A stretch of DNA of 64,000 nt from Bremerella sp. P1 (lineage in GTDB: Bacteria > Planctomycetota > Planctomycetia > Pirellulales > Pirellulaceae). Below are positions 14,848-23,583 of this stretch, in pieces. Below the pieces are notes generated by a model. That model did no database searches. It was given only the letters and a program-made list of their open reading frames with translations, and had not been told where the DNA came from. The stretch is taken from contig NZ_CP118164.1 of assembly GCF_028748185.1 (NCBI RefSeq), positions 2,790,001 to 2,854,000 of the forward strand. The letters run 5' to 3'. The position numbers and the translations under genes were made by a program. The stretch's first letter is position 1, and every line of letters begins with the position of its first letter.

Positions 14848-17800
14848 TTACCCAGCGGCAGCCTTATCGAAGATCTGATCGTATCGGCGGCGTGTTTCGC
14901 GGGTCATCTGGCGGCACTCTTTCAGCAGCGTGGCTGGGTCTTCGTAATCGAGCAGGTAGGCCAGCTTGGCGACTTCGATGCGATCCTCTGGCAGGTCATG
15001 CCGGGCAGTCGTATTCATCAGTCGCAGGCGAGCTTCGACCATGCGGAGGAACTCGTATGCCTTGTGGAAGTGGTCGTGGTCTTCCTGGCTGAGGTAGCCC
15101 TTTTCATACAGCAGATTCAGACCGTCGAGCGTGTTGGGAACCATCACCTCGGGACTCTCGGCCAGGTGCTTCATTTGCAGCATCTGCACGACGAACTCGA
15201 TATCGACCGTTCCGCCAGGGCCACGCTTGATGTTGTTGCGCGAGGCCGTTTCTTCCATGCGGGCTCGCATCTTGCGAATCTCTTCGGCGTCGGATGCCTT
15301 CCAAGGATGACAGGCGATCGCATCGCGAATGGTCTTCTCGGCAGCTTCGCAGCCTGCTGGAGGACCGAAGATCGGGCGGGCCTTGGTCAGGGCCTGACGT
15401 TCCCACAACTCGCCACTTCCGTTCGCGTGGTAGTGGTAAAGATCATGCAGCGTGACGGCCATGGGGCCGCTCTTGCCGGTGGGGCGAAGACGCGGGTCAA
15501 GTTCATAAAGTCGACCATACGGTCCCAGCTCGTTGACGCTCTTGATGATGCGCTGACCGAGCTGACCGAAGAAGTGCTGGTTGGTCGTGCTGCTTGCCCC
15601 GCGGTGCCTAGCATCGACGACGGTGTGCCCGTCCCCTTCGTAAACGAAGATGATGTCGAGATCGCTGTGGTAGTTCGGCTCGGCGCCGCCGATCTTGCCG
15701 AGACCCAGAATGATCAAATCGCACGGCCTGCCATCGGGCAGACGCGGTTCGCCAAAGCGGGCCACCAGCTGACGATACTCGCGAAACACAATCTGATGCA
15801 GGCACACTTCGGCCACGTCCGAAAGCGTTCTCAGTCGCGTATGCAGATCCTTCTTCCGCAGAATGTCGAGCACGCCCACACGCAGGTGCATCAGGTTCTT
15901 GAAGCTGTGCAGGATCGGCATGATGTCTTCCGCCCCGCGGCAAAGCTCCAGCACCATTTCTTCCAGCACGCGGCGGCTGGGCAGGCGATCGAGCATCAGC
16001 GAGTCCATCAACTCGTCGATCATACCAGGGTTGCTGATCAGCACGTTCGACAGGTACGGGCTACCGGCACAGAGCCGCACGTACAAGTGGAGCGTCGCCG
16101 GATTGGCGCTGAACAGTTCCCACAGCACTTCCTTGCCCCCGAGCGAATCACTTACCTGGGAAAGGTTCACCAGGGTCGAATCAGGGTCCGGGGTCTTCGA
16201 GATCGCTTCGAGCAACTGCGGTGCAATCGCCGCGAGGAAGTGCCGACAGCGACGCGTGGAAAGAAAACGCACGCGTTCACGCGTCAGGGCCATCACGTTT
16301 TCGTATGCGATCTTCGGATTGTGGAAACCAAAGTCAGAAAGCGCTTCGTCAATCGCATCGGCGGTTGGCTCGGGGTCGAGGACCAGGTCGACCACCGGGG
16401 CGGTCACCTCATCGTCGGGGAAGGCGTCGTGCAGCAGGTGATCGAGAATCTTACGATTGATCTCGGTCTTCTCCTGGAAGTCGGACTGGAACTTATCGAG
16501 CGCCTTGCCGTCGGCGTCGTCGACGTAGCCCATCCGCATCGCCAGCTTGTTGCGCTCGAGCGCCTCGCTGGGGAGCGAATGCGTTTGCAAGTCGAACATG
16601 ATTTGCAGGCGATGTTCGACCTTACGCAGGAAGCTGTAGTTGTCTTTCAGGATCGAACTTTCCTGCAGCGTCAGACAGCCCACCTCTTCCAACGTGCGAA
16701 TGCCTTCAAGCGTGTTGGGCATGCGGATCTGCGGCAGATCACCGCCGTTGAGCAGCTGCAGGAACTGAATGACGAACTCGATATCGCGAATACCGCCATG
16801 CCCTGTCTTTACGTTGGCATCGACCGCGCCGGCGCCGGTGGCGCGTTTCTCGATGCGGCGTTTGAGCGCTTTGATGCCGGTGATGTCAGCTCGGCTTAGA
16901 TAGTTGCGGTAGATCCATGGTTCCTGCTTTTCGAGGAACTCTTGTCCGAGCGAGCTATCGCCGGCACAGGCGCGTGCTTTGACGAAGGCCTGACGCTCCC
17001 ACGTGCGACCGAGGATGTCGTAGTAGTGCAGCGCGCCATCCAGGCTATTGATCAGTGGGCCGCGACTTCCTTCGGGACGCAATCGCATGTCGATCCGGTA
17101 AGGCGTGCCGAGTTCGGTCGGTTCGGTTAACAGCTTCAGCAGGCGCTGTCCGACGCGCTCGAAGTACTCTTTGTTGGTGACCGATTTTTCACCGTCGGTG
17201 TTGCCATCGCCGTCGTAAAGAAACATCAAGTCGATGTCGCTCGAGTAGTTCAACTCGGATCCACCCAGCTTGCCCAGCGCGATCACGCTAAACCGTGGCG
17301 TGATGGGTTTGCCGTTGCGACCATTCTTGGGCGTAGGGTTGCCGAAGCGCTGCGACACCAACTTAACGGCGGCCTGGTAAGCGGCTTCGACCAGGGCATC
17401 GGCGAGAAAAGAAATCTGCCGCGTGACAGTCTCGATGTTCTGATTGCAGATCAAGTCGCCGTAGGCGATTCGCAGCGTCTCGCGTCGTTTGTAACGACGC
17501 AGTGCTTTCATGATCGCTTTCTCGTCGTTGAGCTGCCCGACCTCGGCCACGATCTCGTCGACCAGGTATTGCCGCGCTGCCGGTTGGCCGTCGGTGATAC
17601 GGACCAGCTCGAAGCTTTCGGGATCGGAAATGATTTGATCACTGAGACTTTGACTGGAACTGAAGATCCGAACCAGGGTGGTCATCGAAGTCGAATCGCG
17701 TTCGAAGAGTGCCGCCAGGCTTAGGGGGCTGCGGGCACGACTGAACAATCGCTCTAAATTGTTCAGGGCCATGTCAGGGTCGCTGCTGCCAGGCAGGGCA

Positions 17801-17970
17801 TGGGACAACTGCTGACAAAGGGACGATTGCAAGTCGATGGGCAAGTTGAGCCGAACGAAACTGTTCAGATTTTCTCGGCCGCGCGCCGTGTCAACAATCT
17901 TCAGTTGCGAAAGCCACTCGCTTGCGTCCTGAGAATTTTCAGCAAGCTTAGCGAAATCAGATACGGTCAT
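14848..17970 (-). CDS. glnE: Glutamine synthetase adenylyltransferase/deadenylase
   Basis: Bifunctional enzyme that adenylylates and deadenylylates glutamine synthetase in response to PII. The two nucleotidyltransferase halves are both intact: VIALGKLGGSELNYSSDIDL near residue 230 and ILGLGKIGGAEPNYHSDLDI near residue 760, each with the DxD metal pair. Each half is followed by a GHGGIRDIEFVIQFLQL or GPGGTVDIEFVVQMLQM motif. At 1040 residues it is longer than the E. coli protein (946). Monocistronic, minus strand. The window also encodes a PII protein at 12.7 kb, fitting a PII-GlnE-glutamine synthetase circuit; glnA and glnD are not visible. Confidence 0.96.
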   Translation of the reverse strand: MTVSDFAKLAENSQDASEWLSQLKIVDTARGRENLNSFVRLNLPIDLQSSLCQQLSHALPGSSDPDMALNNLERLFSRARSPLSLAALFERDSTSMTTLVRIFSSSQSLSDQIISDPESFELVRITDGQPAARQYLVDEIVAEVGQLNDEKAIMKALRRYKRRETLRIAYGDLICNQNIETVTRQISFLADALVEAAYQAAVKLVSQRFGNPTPKNGRNGKPITPRFSVIALGKLGGSELNYSSDIDLMFLYDGDGNTDGEKSVTNKEYFERVGQRLLKLLTEPTELGTPYRIDMRLRPEGSRGPLINSLDGALHYYDILGRTWERQAFVKARACAGDSSLGQEFLEKQEPWIYRNYLSRADITGIKALKRRIEKRATGAGAVDANVKTGHGGIRDIEFVIQFLQLLNGGDLPQIRMPNTLEGIRTLEEVGCLTLQESSILKDNYSFLRKVEHRLQIMFDLQTHSLPSEALERNKLAMRMGYVDDADGKALDKFQSDFQEKTEINRKILDHLLHDAFPDDEVTAPVVDLVLDPEPTADAIDEALSDFGFHNPKIAYENVMALTRERVRFLSTRRCRHFLAAIAPQLLEAISKTPDPDSTLVNLSQVSDSLGGKEVLWELFSANPATLHLYVRLCAGSPYLSNVLISNPGMIDELMDSLMLDRLPSRRVLEEMVLELCRGAEDIMPILHSFKNLMHLRVGVLDILRKKDLHTRLRTLSDVAEVCLHQIVFREYRQLVARFGEPRLPDGRPCDLIILGLGKIGGAEPNYHSDLDIIFVYEGDGHTVVDARHRGASSTTNQHFFGQLGQRIIKSVNELGPYGRLYELDPRLRPTGKSGPMAVTLHDLYHYHANGSGELWERQALTKARPIFGPPAGCEAAEKTIRDAIACHPWKASDAEEIRKMRARMEETASRNNIKRGPGGTVDIEFVVQMLQMKHLAESPEVMVPNTLDGLNLLYEKGYLSQEDHDHFHKAYEFLRMVEARLRLMNTTARHDLPEDRIEVAKLAYLLDYEDPATLLKECRQMTRETRRRYDQIFDKAAAG

Positions 17971-18502
17971 AGTCGCTTCGAAGAGCCGCTAGTTAAAGTG
18001 CTTGCCCTGGGGATTGCGGTTGTCTGCCTGGGGCGCGGAAAGCAGCGCAAGTGCAATCAGGGTCGCGAAATCGGTGAATTCGGTAAACCTGTATTCTAAG
18101 CGGAAACCATGCGTTCCGATAGCAAGCAAGCAAAGAAGAAGGTGGCAAAAAAGTTGACATTTCACGCCCCGGCAGAATTCGTCAAACTGGGGCAAAGAGT
18201 TTTGAGTTTTCCGTGTTCCGTTTTCAGCCGGAAAGAGATTCTATCTCAAAACGGAACACGAAAAGCTTGGCCCCATTTCGCCTACGGCGAAGCAAAAGTC
18301 AAGTCCTTGCGAAAAATTTCGTCCGGTAAATAATCAATTTCAGACAGGCCGAAAAACAGTATTCCTCGGGAAATTGTGGCCTGTTTATAATCAAGGACGC
18401 CGACGCGAACTAAGCTTGCATAAGACGAGCGTTAAATGATCGCTGCGGTAAGTCATCGAGATCAGGAGGATCTCGCCGCCTTAAACCGAGAAGGAGTTTT
18501 CA
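17971..18502. other. Long divergent intergenic region with compound palindrome
   Basis: 532 bp between glnE (minus) and the DUF2617 gene (plus). Positions 18212-18224 and 18248-18260 are exact 13-bp inverted arms (CGTGTTCCGTTTT), and the spacer itself has a second palindrome GAGAT-TCT-ATCTC at 18235-18247. A perfect TATAAT occurs at 18386-18391 just after a CAGGCC/GGCCTG inverted pair. A 74-codon frame at 18109 has no ribosome site and is not called. Confidence 0.6.
18362..18391 (+). promoter_or_regulatory. Possible promoter for the DUF2617 gene
   Basis: Perfect -10 TATAAT at 18386-18391. The best -35 is weak (TTCCTC at 18362-18367, 18-bp spacer), so activation or another sigma factor may be needed. 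It lies about 110 bp before the gene's start codon. Confidence 0.35.
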
Positions 18503-19042
18503 TTGCTTTCGATCCGTCCAAGAGTTGCTGAGCTGGCCTTTCAGCTTTACACGAGGCCACTTCACCCCGAACTGTTCGAAGCGTTTCAAACGCGAACGGT
18601 TGAACGGGGAGGGTACACTCTCAAGATGGATATCACCAATTGCGGCCATGTTCTCACGTGGCGGCACGAAGGCCTCACGCTGACCGAAGTGTGCACATCC
18701 GCACATCAAGAACTGCCGACCAAGCGGCGGATCATGGCCTATCAAATCAAAGGCCGACGCAGCGATCAGTTTGAATGCCACGGCATTCGCTATCAAACCA
18801 CGTTTCAATTGGAAGCGGTGTCGACCAAGCTCTTCCGCCTATGCCAACGCGAACTGTGCAACGACGATCGCAAGGTTGGCCTGGTGCACGAATTCGATTC
18901 GAGCGGCCGCATGAACATGGGAGCCGTCAGCTACATGAACGCCGAGACGCGCAACCGCAGCGTCTTCATCCAAGCGTTTCATACCTTCCCCGACGATCAG
19001 GCGATCGTCAAAACGGAAACGTATTTCCGTCTGCCTGGGTAG
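18503..19042 (+). CDS. DUF2617 family protein
   Basis: 179-residue soluble protein matching my recollection of DUF2617, an uncharacterised family of planctomycetes and actinobacteria. The LAFQLYTRPLHPELFEAFQ opening, GHVLTWRHEGLTLTEV middle and KTETYFRL end are typical. The start is TTG at 18503, set by AAGGAG six bases upstream. It is convergent with the alpha/beta hydrolase, only 3 bp between stops. Function unknown. Confidence 0.72.
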   Translation: MLSIRPRVAELAFQLYTRPLHPELFEAFQTRTVERGGYTLKMDITNCGHVLTWRHEGLTLTEVCTSAHQELPTKRRIMAYQIKGRRSDQFECHGIRYQTTFQLEAVSTKLFRLCQRELCNDDRKVGLVHEFDSSGRMNMGAVSYMNAETRNRSVFIQAFHTFPDDQAIVKTETYFRLPG

Positions 19043-19045
19043 GTC

Positions 19046-19846
19046 TCAATCCAGGTCGTGGCAAAACGGTAGCACGGCTTCGCACATTGCGGCGGGATTT
19101 TCCATCGGAACCATGTGTCCAGCTTCGGGAATCTCGACGAATTGAGCCCCCGGGATCTGGGCGGCGAACCCTTTCATTTCTTCCGGCGAGCTGATGACGT
19201 CATGCTCGCCGCTGATCACTAGCGTAGGAATTGTGATGTCGGCCAGCCAGCTCTCGACGTTGGGCCGCTGAGCCATGCCGCGCTGAGCAGCGGCCACGCC
19301 ACGAGGATCTTGCCGCAGGATCATCTCGGTGAGTGCCTTGGCCACTTCCGGCTTGTCGTTGATGGTCGATTCGGCCAGCAGCTTCGGCAGCATGTTCACC
19401 GGCACGTCATCCATGCCGGCCGATAAGACCGCTTCGGCGGCCATCCGCCGCGCCCGCGCTTGCACTTCTTCGTCGGCGATGGCCCGCGTGTCGAGCAAGA
19501 TCAAGCGGCTCAGGCGATCGCGATGGCGCTGCCACATTTGCCAACCGATGTACCCGCCCATGCTCAGGCCGGCGAAGTTGACCTGCTCGGTTATTTCCAT
19601 CGCGTCGAGAATCGCAGCGATGTCGTCGGCGAACAGCTCCATCGGCACGATCTCGCGGTAGCCATGGCTTTGGCCGAAGCCGCGCAGGTCGATCGCAATT
19701 ACCTGGTGCTGCTCGGCCAGCGGCTCGAACACGGGGTCCCACATGTGATGGTCGAGGGGAAACCCATGCACCAGCACCAACGGACTCCCCTCCCCTGCCG
19801 TGCGAACGTGGAACGCGGTGTCGCCGATTTGCAGTGTCTGGTCCAT
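19046..19846 (-). CDS. Alpha/beta hydrolase
   Basis: Alpha/beta-hydrolase of about 266 residues. Oxyanion loop is LVHGFPLDHHMWD near residue 28. The nucleophile elbow is FAGLSMGGYIGW, with Ser at about residue 90. The late aspartate (ISGEHDVISSPEEM) and the histidine (PEAGHMVPMENP) complete the triad. No signal peptide. The start was set at MDQTLQIG with a GGAG site nine bases upstream; a GTG nine codons earlier is possible. Sequence is close to the 3-oxoadipate enol-lactonase/arylesterase type, but substrate cannot be determined. Confidence 0.88.
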   Translation of the reverse strand: MDQTLQIGDTAFHVRTAGEGSPLVLVHGFPLDHHMWDPVFEPLAEQHQVIAIDLRGFGQSHGYREIVPMELFADDIAAILDAMEITEQVNFAGLSMGGYIGWQMWQRHRDRLSRLILLDTRAIADEEVQARARRMAAEAVLSAGMDDVPVNMLPKLLAESTINDKPEVAKALTEMILRQDPRGVAAAQRGMAQRPNVESWLADITIPTLVISGEHDVISSPEEMKGFAAQIPGAQFVEIPEAGHMVPMENPAAMCEAVLPFCHDLD

Positions 19847-19931
19847 GGGGGTTGCTCCGTCGGTTGATGTCACGATGGGTTAGCTATCATCTATTGTCGC
19901 AAAGAACGACGGAACTGGGAAAGGCGTTTGT

Positions 19932-20384
19932 CTAAACCAGTTTCCCAATCCACTGCACCATCAGCACGACAACGATGGGTGCCCAAATCCAGAGCGACAC
20001 CGAATTCAAGTTCCATTCCGGCAGGCCGCGACGCACACGCCATAGCTGGGCGATGCGATACGGTATTTGAAAGAGGACCAGGCCAAAGATCAGAATGCCC
20101 GCCGGGTTGAAGGCCAGCGAGGCGCTCAGCTGGCCATGCGCCAGCGAGATGAAGCTGCGCGTCAGGCCACAGCCTGGGCAATCGATGCCGGCCATTCTTT
20201 GCATGCTGCAGGTCGGAGGCAGCGCGACATTCAACCAGGGGACAACCACATCGGTTGGCCCGTCGGTGTAGAGGAAGAACGAAAGGACCGTCACCAGCGT
20301 AGCGATGCTCAGCATGATGATGTGGAAGGTCCACTTCGGCTTCGGGACATCGCTATCGGGCGGTATTGCGACCGCAGAACTCAC
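19932..20384 (-). CDS. DUF2752 membrane protein
   Basis: 150 residues with three or four hydrophobic helices and the DUF2752 signature MAGIDCPGCGLTRSFISLAH near residue 65. Family members are small inner-membrane proteins of unknown role. The ATG overlaps the stop of the upstream HEAT/TPR gene by four bases (ATGA), so translation is coupled and the two products probably work together at the envelope. Confidence 0.85.
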   Translation of the reverse strand: MSSAVAIPPDSDVPKPKWTFHIIMLSIATLVTVLSFFLYTDGPTDVVVPWLNVALPPTCSMQRMAGIDCPGCGLTRSFISLAHGQLSASLAFNPAGILIFGLVLFQIPYRIAQLWRVRRGLPEWNLNSVSLWIWAPIVVVLMVQWIGKLV

Positions 20385-22339
20385 AGCTTGCCCTCTTTCT
20401 TGTACTCCGGAAAGTGCGTGTCAGGGCTGGCAGGAAGTTCGATGGTCTCGTACTCGATGTTATTCTCTTCGCACTTCTTGGCGAACTCCTGAAACTTCTC
20501 GCGAATCATGCCGGAGTGTGGAATCTGCATGGCGGCCATCCGTTGATACTTGACCGCGGAAGCCCAGTCCTTTTTCGCGGCGTGGCAATGCGCCAGCGTG
20601 TCCAAGTAAGCACCGTTACCAGGCTGCATTTCCAACGACAGCTCGCTTGCTTCCACCGCGTGATCGAAGTCGCCGTACGTATTGCAGACGAGCCAGGCGT
20701 ACTGATTGCAGTAGTTCGCCATCTGCGAGCCTTGAGCGCCCATGAAGTCGTCGCCGCGGCTGTTCTGCTTGAAGATCTCGTACTGCTTCTGGAACTTCTC
20801 GACAAACGGCTTGTAGAAGTCGATCGTGTGGTCGATGTGCTCCTTGGCCTTGGCTTTCCACATGTCGTCCTGCTGGCCGACGCGATACGCAGCGATCAGC
20901 ACGTCCGCTTCGTCTTCGTAATACTTGACCGCGCGGTCCAGGTCTTTCTTAGCCGCGGCCAGATCGCCGCGCTTCTCGGCGGCGGTCGCACGGAACAAGT
21001 AGCTCCGCGCCAGAAACCGCGAGATGGCTTCTTCGCGATCGGAGTTGAGCGGATTGTTCGGGCCGAACTTCTTCTCGACCGCTTCCACCCAGGGCCACAT
21101 CACTTCGGCCGCTTTGTCGGGGTCGCCCAGGTCGTTTTCCAGTTCGCCCAGCTGCATGCGAGCCAGCATCGATTCGCGTTCCAGGACATCGTCGAAGCTA
21201 TCGATGACGTAACGATACTCGTTGCGGCTCCAGCGGAAGGTGCCCCGGTCGGAAAGAGCCTGGGCGGTCAGGTAATGGCTGTCGTACGAATCAGGCTCCA
21301 GACTCAGCGCTGCCTTGGCGTACTGTTCGGCCTTCTCGATGTTGTCTTGGACCAGTTCCGATTCGGCCAGCAGATACAACAGCGATGGGTTCTCGCCGAA
21401 GGGGCCGCCGATCGGCATGCCTTCGACCGCCGGCGACTTCTTGGCGTGGTACTCGGCCAGTTGACCGACCACCGAAGGACCTTTGCGATCCAGGAACCAT
21501 GTCGTCAGGTCGAGTAGTTCACTTTCGGAAAACTTGGCGCTGATGCGAATGACGTCTTCCATCGTCGCCAAGGCTTCTTCCTGTTGGCCTTGCTGGCGAA
21601 GCTGATCGACTTCCCACCGCACCAGGTCGAGCACGACCTGCTGACTGGTCAGGCCGGGCCGCGTGGTGAACAGATCGATCTCTTCGGTGATCTGATCTTC
21701 CCACTGGGCGATGGCTTCGTCCGGTTGGTTCAAGCTGGTGCGGAAGATCTTCATCCAGCTGGGACCAACGCGAGGACTGTCGCCAATGCGAGCATTGATG
21801 ATCTCAATGATCTGCGGCTTCTCTTCTGCGGTGGCTCCCTGGAATTGAATGGCTGCCGCCAGGGCAGCTTCCTTCGAGAGGACTTCCGAAACGTCGTAAC
21901 GGGCAATGCGGCAAAGGGCGCTTAGCGCGTCCATGGTGTGAAGTCGCGACAGCTCGCCAATGCGGCTGCGACGATTGTCGACGTTCAGGTTGCCGTAGCG
22001 ATTGAGATAGGCGTTGACCTCGTCCGAGAATTCGGGCCGGGTCCATTCGATTTCGACACTGCGAATGAGGTACTGAGCACGGCGGGCAATTTCCAAATCG
22101 GGATCTCGCATCGCGCCAAACAGTTGATCGAAGGCCGCAATTCCCATGCGCGCCAGATCGGTTTGAGCCCGCTCTCGGACGGTGAAGTTGCGATCTCCGA
22201 GTTGGGTAATCAGGGCCTGAACTTTTTCAGGGGCGGTGGCTGCCGACGACTGCGCATTGGCAGAACTGACGGACCACGGTCCGAGCGTCACAAAACAGAC
22301 CACGACCATCACCAGGCCGAGCCGTACATTCCAAGGCAT
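20381..22339 (-). CDS. Secreted HEAT/TPR-repeat protein
   Basis: 652-residue protein with a signal peptide (about residues 1-29, ending SANAQ). Residues 40-110 have a HEAT-like pattern (LITQLGDRNFTVRERAQTDL, then LFGAMRDPDLEIARRAQYLI), and residues 320-620 carry tetratricopeptide repeats (e.g. EKAEQYAKAALSLEPDSYDS, then AVEASELSLEMQPGNGAYLD). Such proteins scaffold other proteins in the periplasm of planctomycetes; no catalytic motif is seen. It is translationally coupled to the DUF2752 membrane protein. No known family name. Confidence 0.75.
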   Translation of the reverse strand: MPWNVRLGLVMVVVCFVTLGPWSVSSANAQSSAATAPEKVQALITQLGDRNFTVRERAQTDLARMGIAAFDQLFGAMRDPDLEIARRAQYLIRSVEIEWTRPEFSDEVNAYLNRYGNLNVDNRRSRIGELSRLHTMDALSALCRIARYDVSEVLSKEAALAAAIQFQGATAEEKPQIIEIINARIGDSPRVGPSWMKIFRTSLNQPDEAIAQWEDQITEEIDLFTTRPGLTSQQVVLDLVRWEVDQLRQQGQQEEALATMEDVIRISAKFSESELLDLTTWFLDRKGPSVVGQLAEYHAKKSPAVEGMPIGGPFGENPSLLYLLAESELVQDNIEKAEQYAKAALSLEPDSYDSHYLTAQALSDRGTFRWSRNEYRYVIDSFDDVLERESMLARMQLGELENDLGDPDKAAEVMWPWVEAVEKKFGPNNPLNSDREEAISRFLARSYLFRATAAEKRGDLAAAKKDLDRAVKYYEDEADVLIAAYRVGQQDDMWKAKAKEHIDHTIDFYKPFVEKFQKQYEIFKQNSRGDDFMGAQGSQMANYCNQYAWLVCNTYGDFDHAVEASELSLEMQPGNGAYLDTLAHCHAAKKDWASAVKYQRMAAMQIPHSGMIREKFQEFAKKCEENNIEYETIELPASPDTHFPEYKKEGKL

Positions 22340-22534
22340 AGATCGTTCCTCGCCATGAGATTAGGGACTCCTTAAGGATACCCCTCATAGTGGCTCAGAA
22401 ACAAGGCAAGAGTATGAAGCCGGATGCCAGCAGCGGCACCTGAGATGCGCCTTACGACCAAGAAAATCAGCCTCACGAAGGTTCCTTCCCTCATCGGCGA
22501 ACAGGCCGCAAGGGATTACCAAGCATGCGGGGGG

Positions 22535-22975
22535 TTAGCTGCTGCTGTTTTCCATCTGCTCGATGTACTGCCGCAGCCTTTCGTTCTCGTTTTCAACGTT
22601 TTTTAGTCGCAGCATGTTCTCGACGCGCTTGGTCAGTTCGATGCGATTGACCGGTTTTGAGAGGAAATCGTCGGTTCCCGCGGCGACGGCGCGTTCGATG
22701 TCGCCCAGCTCATTAAGCGCCGTAACCATAAGTATCATAATACCTTTGGTCGACGGGTCCGCCTTCAGCTGCTTGCAAACCTCGAAGCCGCTGAGCTTCG
22801 GCATCATGACGTCCAACAGGATCAAGTCAGGCTGGAAGCTGGCGACTTTGTCGAGCGTATCTTGTCCGTTGACGGCGATTTCGGTGTCGCAGTCAACGCC
22901 GGCCAAATAGGCCTCCAAGAGTTCAACATTGGCTTGATTGTCGTCGGCAATCAGAATCTTGTAGCTGTCCGCCAT
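22535..22975 (-). CDS. Single-domain response regulator with coiled-coil tail
   Basis: Receiver domain with acidic pocket Asp11-Asp12, phospho-acceptor Asp55 (LILLDVMMP), the MVTAL threonine near residue 83 and the conserved lysine in FLSKPVN near residue 105. Instead of an output domain it ends in a short coiled coil (NVENENERLRQYIEQMENSS), which may dimerise or dock to a kinase. Start at MADSYKIL is preceded by GGAG six bases upstream. No histidine kinase is adjacent, so it is an orphan regulator probably controlled by a distant kinase. Confidence 0.92.
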   Translation of the reverse strand: MADSYKILIADDNQANVELLEAYLAGVDCDTEIAVNGQDTLDKVASFQPDLILLDVMMPKLSGFEVCKQLKADPSTKGIMILMVTALNELGDIERAVAAGTDDFLSKPVNRIELTKRVENMLRLKNVENENERLRQYIEQMENSSS

Positions 22976-23145
22976 AGTGCTCCTCAACTTATCCCGAAAG
23001 GGCGAATCGATTCCGTGATTATAGAAGCCAAGTCGATTCGCGGAAACGGCTGATATCAGCCCCTCGGGGCAACTTAGTTGAGGTTTCTCGCGGGGTAATT
23101 AGGCTGGAATGTATCTCCATGCTTCGCTTCTGAGGATACCCAGCC

Positions 23146-23583
23146 GTGAATTACCGCCTTTTGGTACGCATACCGACTGCCCTGATTGTTCTGACCAAGA
23201 TGCTGTTTGTCGCCTGTCTGATGGTTCAGGCAGCGGGTCCGGCCGCCGAATCTCCGGAAATCGAAGCCGCTCGGCTGCGAATCAAGCTGTACCAGAGCCA
23301 AGAGTACCCACTGCAGCGTCGGGTCCTCAACTCGAAGATCAACGTCGCCAAAGCCCAGGTTCAGTCGTTTGAGCGTCAGCTCGCGGAGTATGAACAGTTC
23401 ACGAAGTTTAAGTACTCCGCGCCCCTTTTTGGACAGTTAGAGTTCACTAAGGTTGGTCTCGTCGAAGCCGAAGAAAACCTCAAGACCCTGGTGGAAGAGA
23501 AGTCCCTGCTGGAACGCTTCCATCAAGATCGAGTGCGGCTGATGCAGTTGGAACTGCAACTGCTTCAGCGTAGCGGACGTTAG
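23146..23583 (+). CDS. Secreted coiled-coil hypothetical protein
   Basis: 145 residues starting with GTG at 23146, preceded by GAGGA eight bases upstream. A signal peptide spans about 1-30 (ALIVLTKMLFVACLMVQAAG). The mature part is almost entirely helical and charged (RRVLNSKINVAKAQVQSFER through ENLKTLVEEKSLLERFHQDR), a likely coiled coil. Its stop overlaps the stop of the convergent FIST gene by two to four bases. No family recognised. Confidence 0.65.
   Translation: MNYRLLVRIPTALIVLTKMLFVACLMVQAAGPAAESPEIEAARLRIKLYQSQEYPLQRRVLNSKINVAKAQVQSFERQLAEYEQFTKFKYSAPLFGQLEFTKVGLVEAEENLKTLVEEKSLLERFHQDRVRLMQLELQLLQRSGR

Noticed and set aside
14998-16899. 633-codon plus-strand frame opposite glnE
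   Set aside because: Antisense shadow of an unambiguous glnE.
18109-18333. 74-codon plus-strand frame in the glnE/DUF2617 spacer
   Set aside because: No ribosome site, Lys-rich low-complexity product, and it crosses the palindrome.
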